Positions 7,938 to 8,042 of a DNA stretch of 8,042 nucleotides are shown piece after piece (the stretch's first letter is position 1; every line of letters begins with the position of its first letter). The notes under the pieces were generated by a model that was given only the letters and a program-made list of their open reading frames with translations, ran no database searches and was not told where the DNA came from. This stretch comes from an uncultured Bacteroidales bacterium. Lineage in GTDB: Bacteria > Bacteroidota > Bacteroidia > Bacteroidales > UBA932. The stretch spans positions 1 through 8,042 of the forward strand of contig CAKUSF010000096.1 in assembly GCA_934678915.1 (NCBI GenBank). Reading direction: 5' to 3'. The position numbers and the translations under genes are program-made.

Positions 7938-8042
7938 CTACAGCACCTTTGCGTAACTGTGCAGGCCTCCGAGGAGATAGTTGACACCGAAATAGGTGAA
8001 GAGGACGGAGGCGGAGAGGACAAGGGTATAGATGTGATAGGA
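7938..8042 (-). CDS. ccsA: cytochrome c biogenesis protein CcsA/ResC type, C-terminal fragment (5' part outside window)
   Basis: Reading the - strand from the window edge gives 34 codons and a TAG stop at 7940-7938, with sequence including VLFTYFGVNYLLGGLHSYA. The GVN-x-LL-GG-x-HSYA pattern is the hallmark C-terminus of CcsA/ResC-type haem-handling proteins of system II cytochrome c maturation. The His of HSYA (28th residue of the visible part) is expected to be one of the conserved periplasmic haem-ligand histidines. The protein is an inner-membrane haem exporter/synthetase subunit, and in Bacteroidota it is often fused to a ResB/CcsB part, which cannot be judged here. It is convergent with the operon and probably unrelated in function. 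Only the last 105 nt are in the window. Confidence 0.82.
   Translation of the reverse strand, partial: SYHIYTLVLSASVLFTYFGVNYLLGGLHSYAKVL

Noticed and set aside
7900..7975. Terminator hairpin between the operon and the convergent gene.
   Set aside because: The only small inverted repeat (CCTC-C-GAGG near 7967-7976) has a one-base loop, lies inside the ccsA coding region and lacks a T-run.

Overview
The window looks like a chromosomal segment from a member of the Bacteroidota, most likely the order Bacteroidales. Four things point there: a TonB-dependent receptor with an N-terminal carboxypeptidase-regulatory-like domain, a lipoprotein of the DUF4876 type with a CQKDK start, an outer-membrane barrel of the DUF6850 type, and a TAnnTTTG -7 promoter element with no strong Shine-Dalgarno sites. 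No species can be named from the sequence alone.

Layout: bases 1-136 are an AT-rich upstream region with a good Bacteroidota -7 element (124-131). Bases 137-7917 hold four + strand genes with gaps of only 14, 24 and 15 nt, which read as one operon: (1) an exported gingipain-like (C25-type) cysteine peptidase fused to a C-terminal alpha-helical, HEAT-like region; (2) a 945-residue TonB-dependent outer-membrane receptor; (3) a DUF4876-type lipoprotein with a possible surface-export signal; (4) a DUF6850-type outer-membrane beta-barrel. At the right edge, facing the operon, is the last 34 codons of a cytochrome c biogenesis gene (CcsA/ResC type) on the - strand, with its stop 20 nt from the operon's last stop codon.

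Working model (inference): this is a cell-envelope uptake or processing system. The TonB receptor would be the energised importer, the lipoprotein its likely surface partner, the second barrel an accessory outer-membrane component, and the peptidase would process a protein or peptide substrate before or after import. It resembles RagAB/SusCD loci in logic, but no SusD/RagB-type lipoprotein is present; a DUF4876 protein takes that position. The substrate (peptide, metal, haem or other) cannot be read from the sequence. No RNA genes, insertion sequences, CRISPR arrays or convincing terminators were seen.
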